Assembly: GCA_002360495.1 (NCBI GenBank) | Contig: DEQO01000042.1 | Location: 1 to 13,720, forward strand | DNA from: Flavobacteriales bacterium UBA3364 | GTDB taxonomy: Bacteria > Bacteroidota > Bacteroidia > Flavobacteriales_F > PHOS-HE28 | Length of the DNA stretch: 13,720 nt | Direction of reading: 5' to 3' | Part shown: one piece after another, positions 13,716-13,720 of the stretch | How positions within the stretch are numbered: position 1 is the first letter of the stretch | Layout of the letters: every line of letters starts with the position of its first letter | Program-made: the position numbers and the translations under genes | The notes under the pieces: model-generated | The model's database searches: none | Told to the model about the DNA's origin: nothing | The model's input: only the letters and a program-made list of their open reading frames with translations

Positions 13716-13720
13716 TCCAT

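Noticed and set aside
13690..13720. An ATG at 13720 on the minus strand as a start for the TolB-like lipoprotein
   Set aside because: It is out of frame with the gene, and the lipobox fits the ATG at 13689.

Overview
The window is about 13.7 kb of GC-rich bacterial DNA. The gene families point to Bacteroidota, most likely a high-GC member of the Flavobacteriales. The evidence is secreted multidomain proteins with type IX secretion (T9SS)-style tails, a PIN-PhoH protein, a DUF1987/SiaC protein, a DUF6787-like membrane protein, a TolB-like lipoprotein, weak Shine-Dalgarno signals, and promoter elements matching the Bacteroidota -7 consensus TAnnTTTG. The taxon is inferred from families; no rRNA gene is present. 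No tRNA, rRNA, CRISPR array, insertion sequence or prophage gene was recognised.

Left part (1-4320, minus strand): most of a giant secreted repeat protein. 1440 codons are visible and its C-terminus runs off the left edge. It has a higher-order tandem repeat of about 1.12 kb (one jelly-roll-like domain plus two Ig-like domains), then a lamin-tail-like domain and Cys-rich repeats. Next is a roughly 640-base non-coding stretch (4321-4964). It holds a 15-bp hairpin, other stem-loops and three co-oriented TACATTYG elements, and may encode an unrecognised structured RNA on the plus strand. After it come a PIN-PhoH protein (4965-6299) and a second secreted T9SS-type protein (6533-8500).

Middle part (8508-10512, minus strand): a 10-bp hairpin separates the secreted-protein gene from a convergent SiaC-family gene. 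Upstream of that is a three-gene run of small exported proteins of unknown role (10512 to 9079), with a 16-base gap, then an ATGA stop/start overlap, and a textbook intrinsic terminator at the end. A divergent gene 46 bases away (10559-11728) encodes an exported protein with a TolA-like Ala/Lys/Glu helix. The four genes may form one envelope module, which is inference from layout.

Right part (11745-13720): a Vsr mismatch endonuclease gene sits directly behind a perfect -7 element, so its GTG start may be leaderless. No cytosine methyltransferase lies next to it. Its TAG stop shares the palindrome CTAG with the stop of the convergent DUF6787-like gene. Upstream of that, on the minus strand, is a TolB-like beta-propeller lipoprotein gene.

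The genes are mostly envelope or secreted functions mixed with a few housekeeping or regulatory ones (PhoH, SiaC, Vsr). No complete novel defence or metabolic system is evident. The best candidates for something undescribed are the putative structured RNA upstream of the PIN-PhoH gene and the small exported-protein operon.
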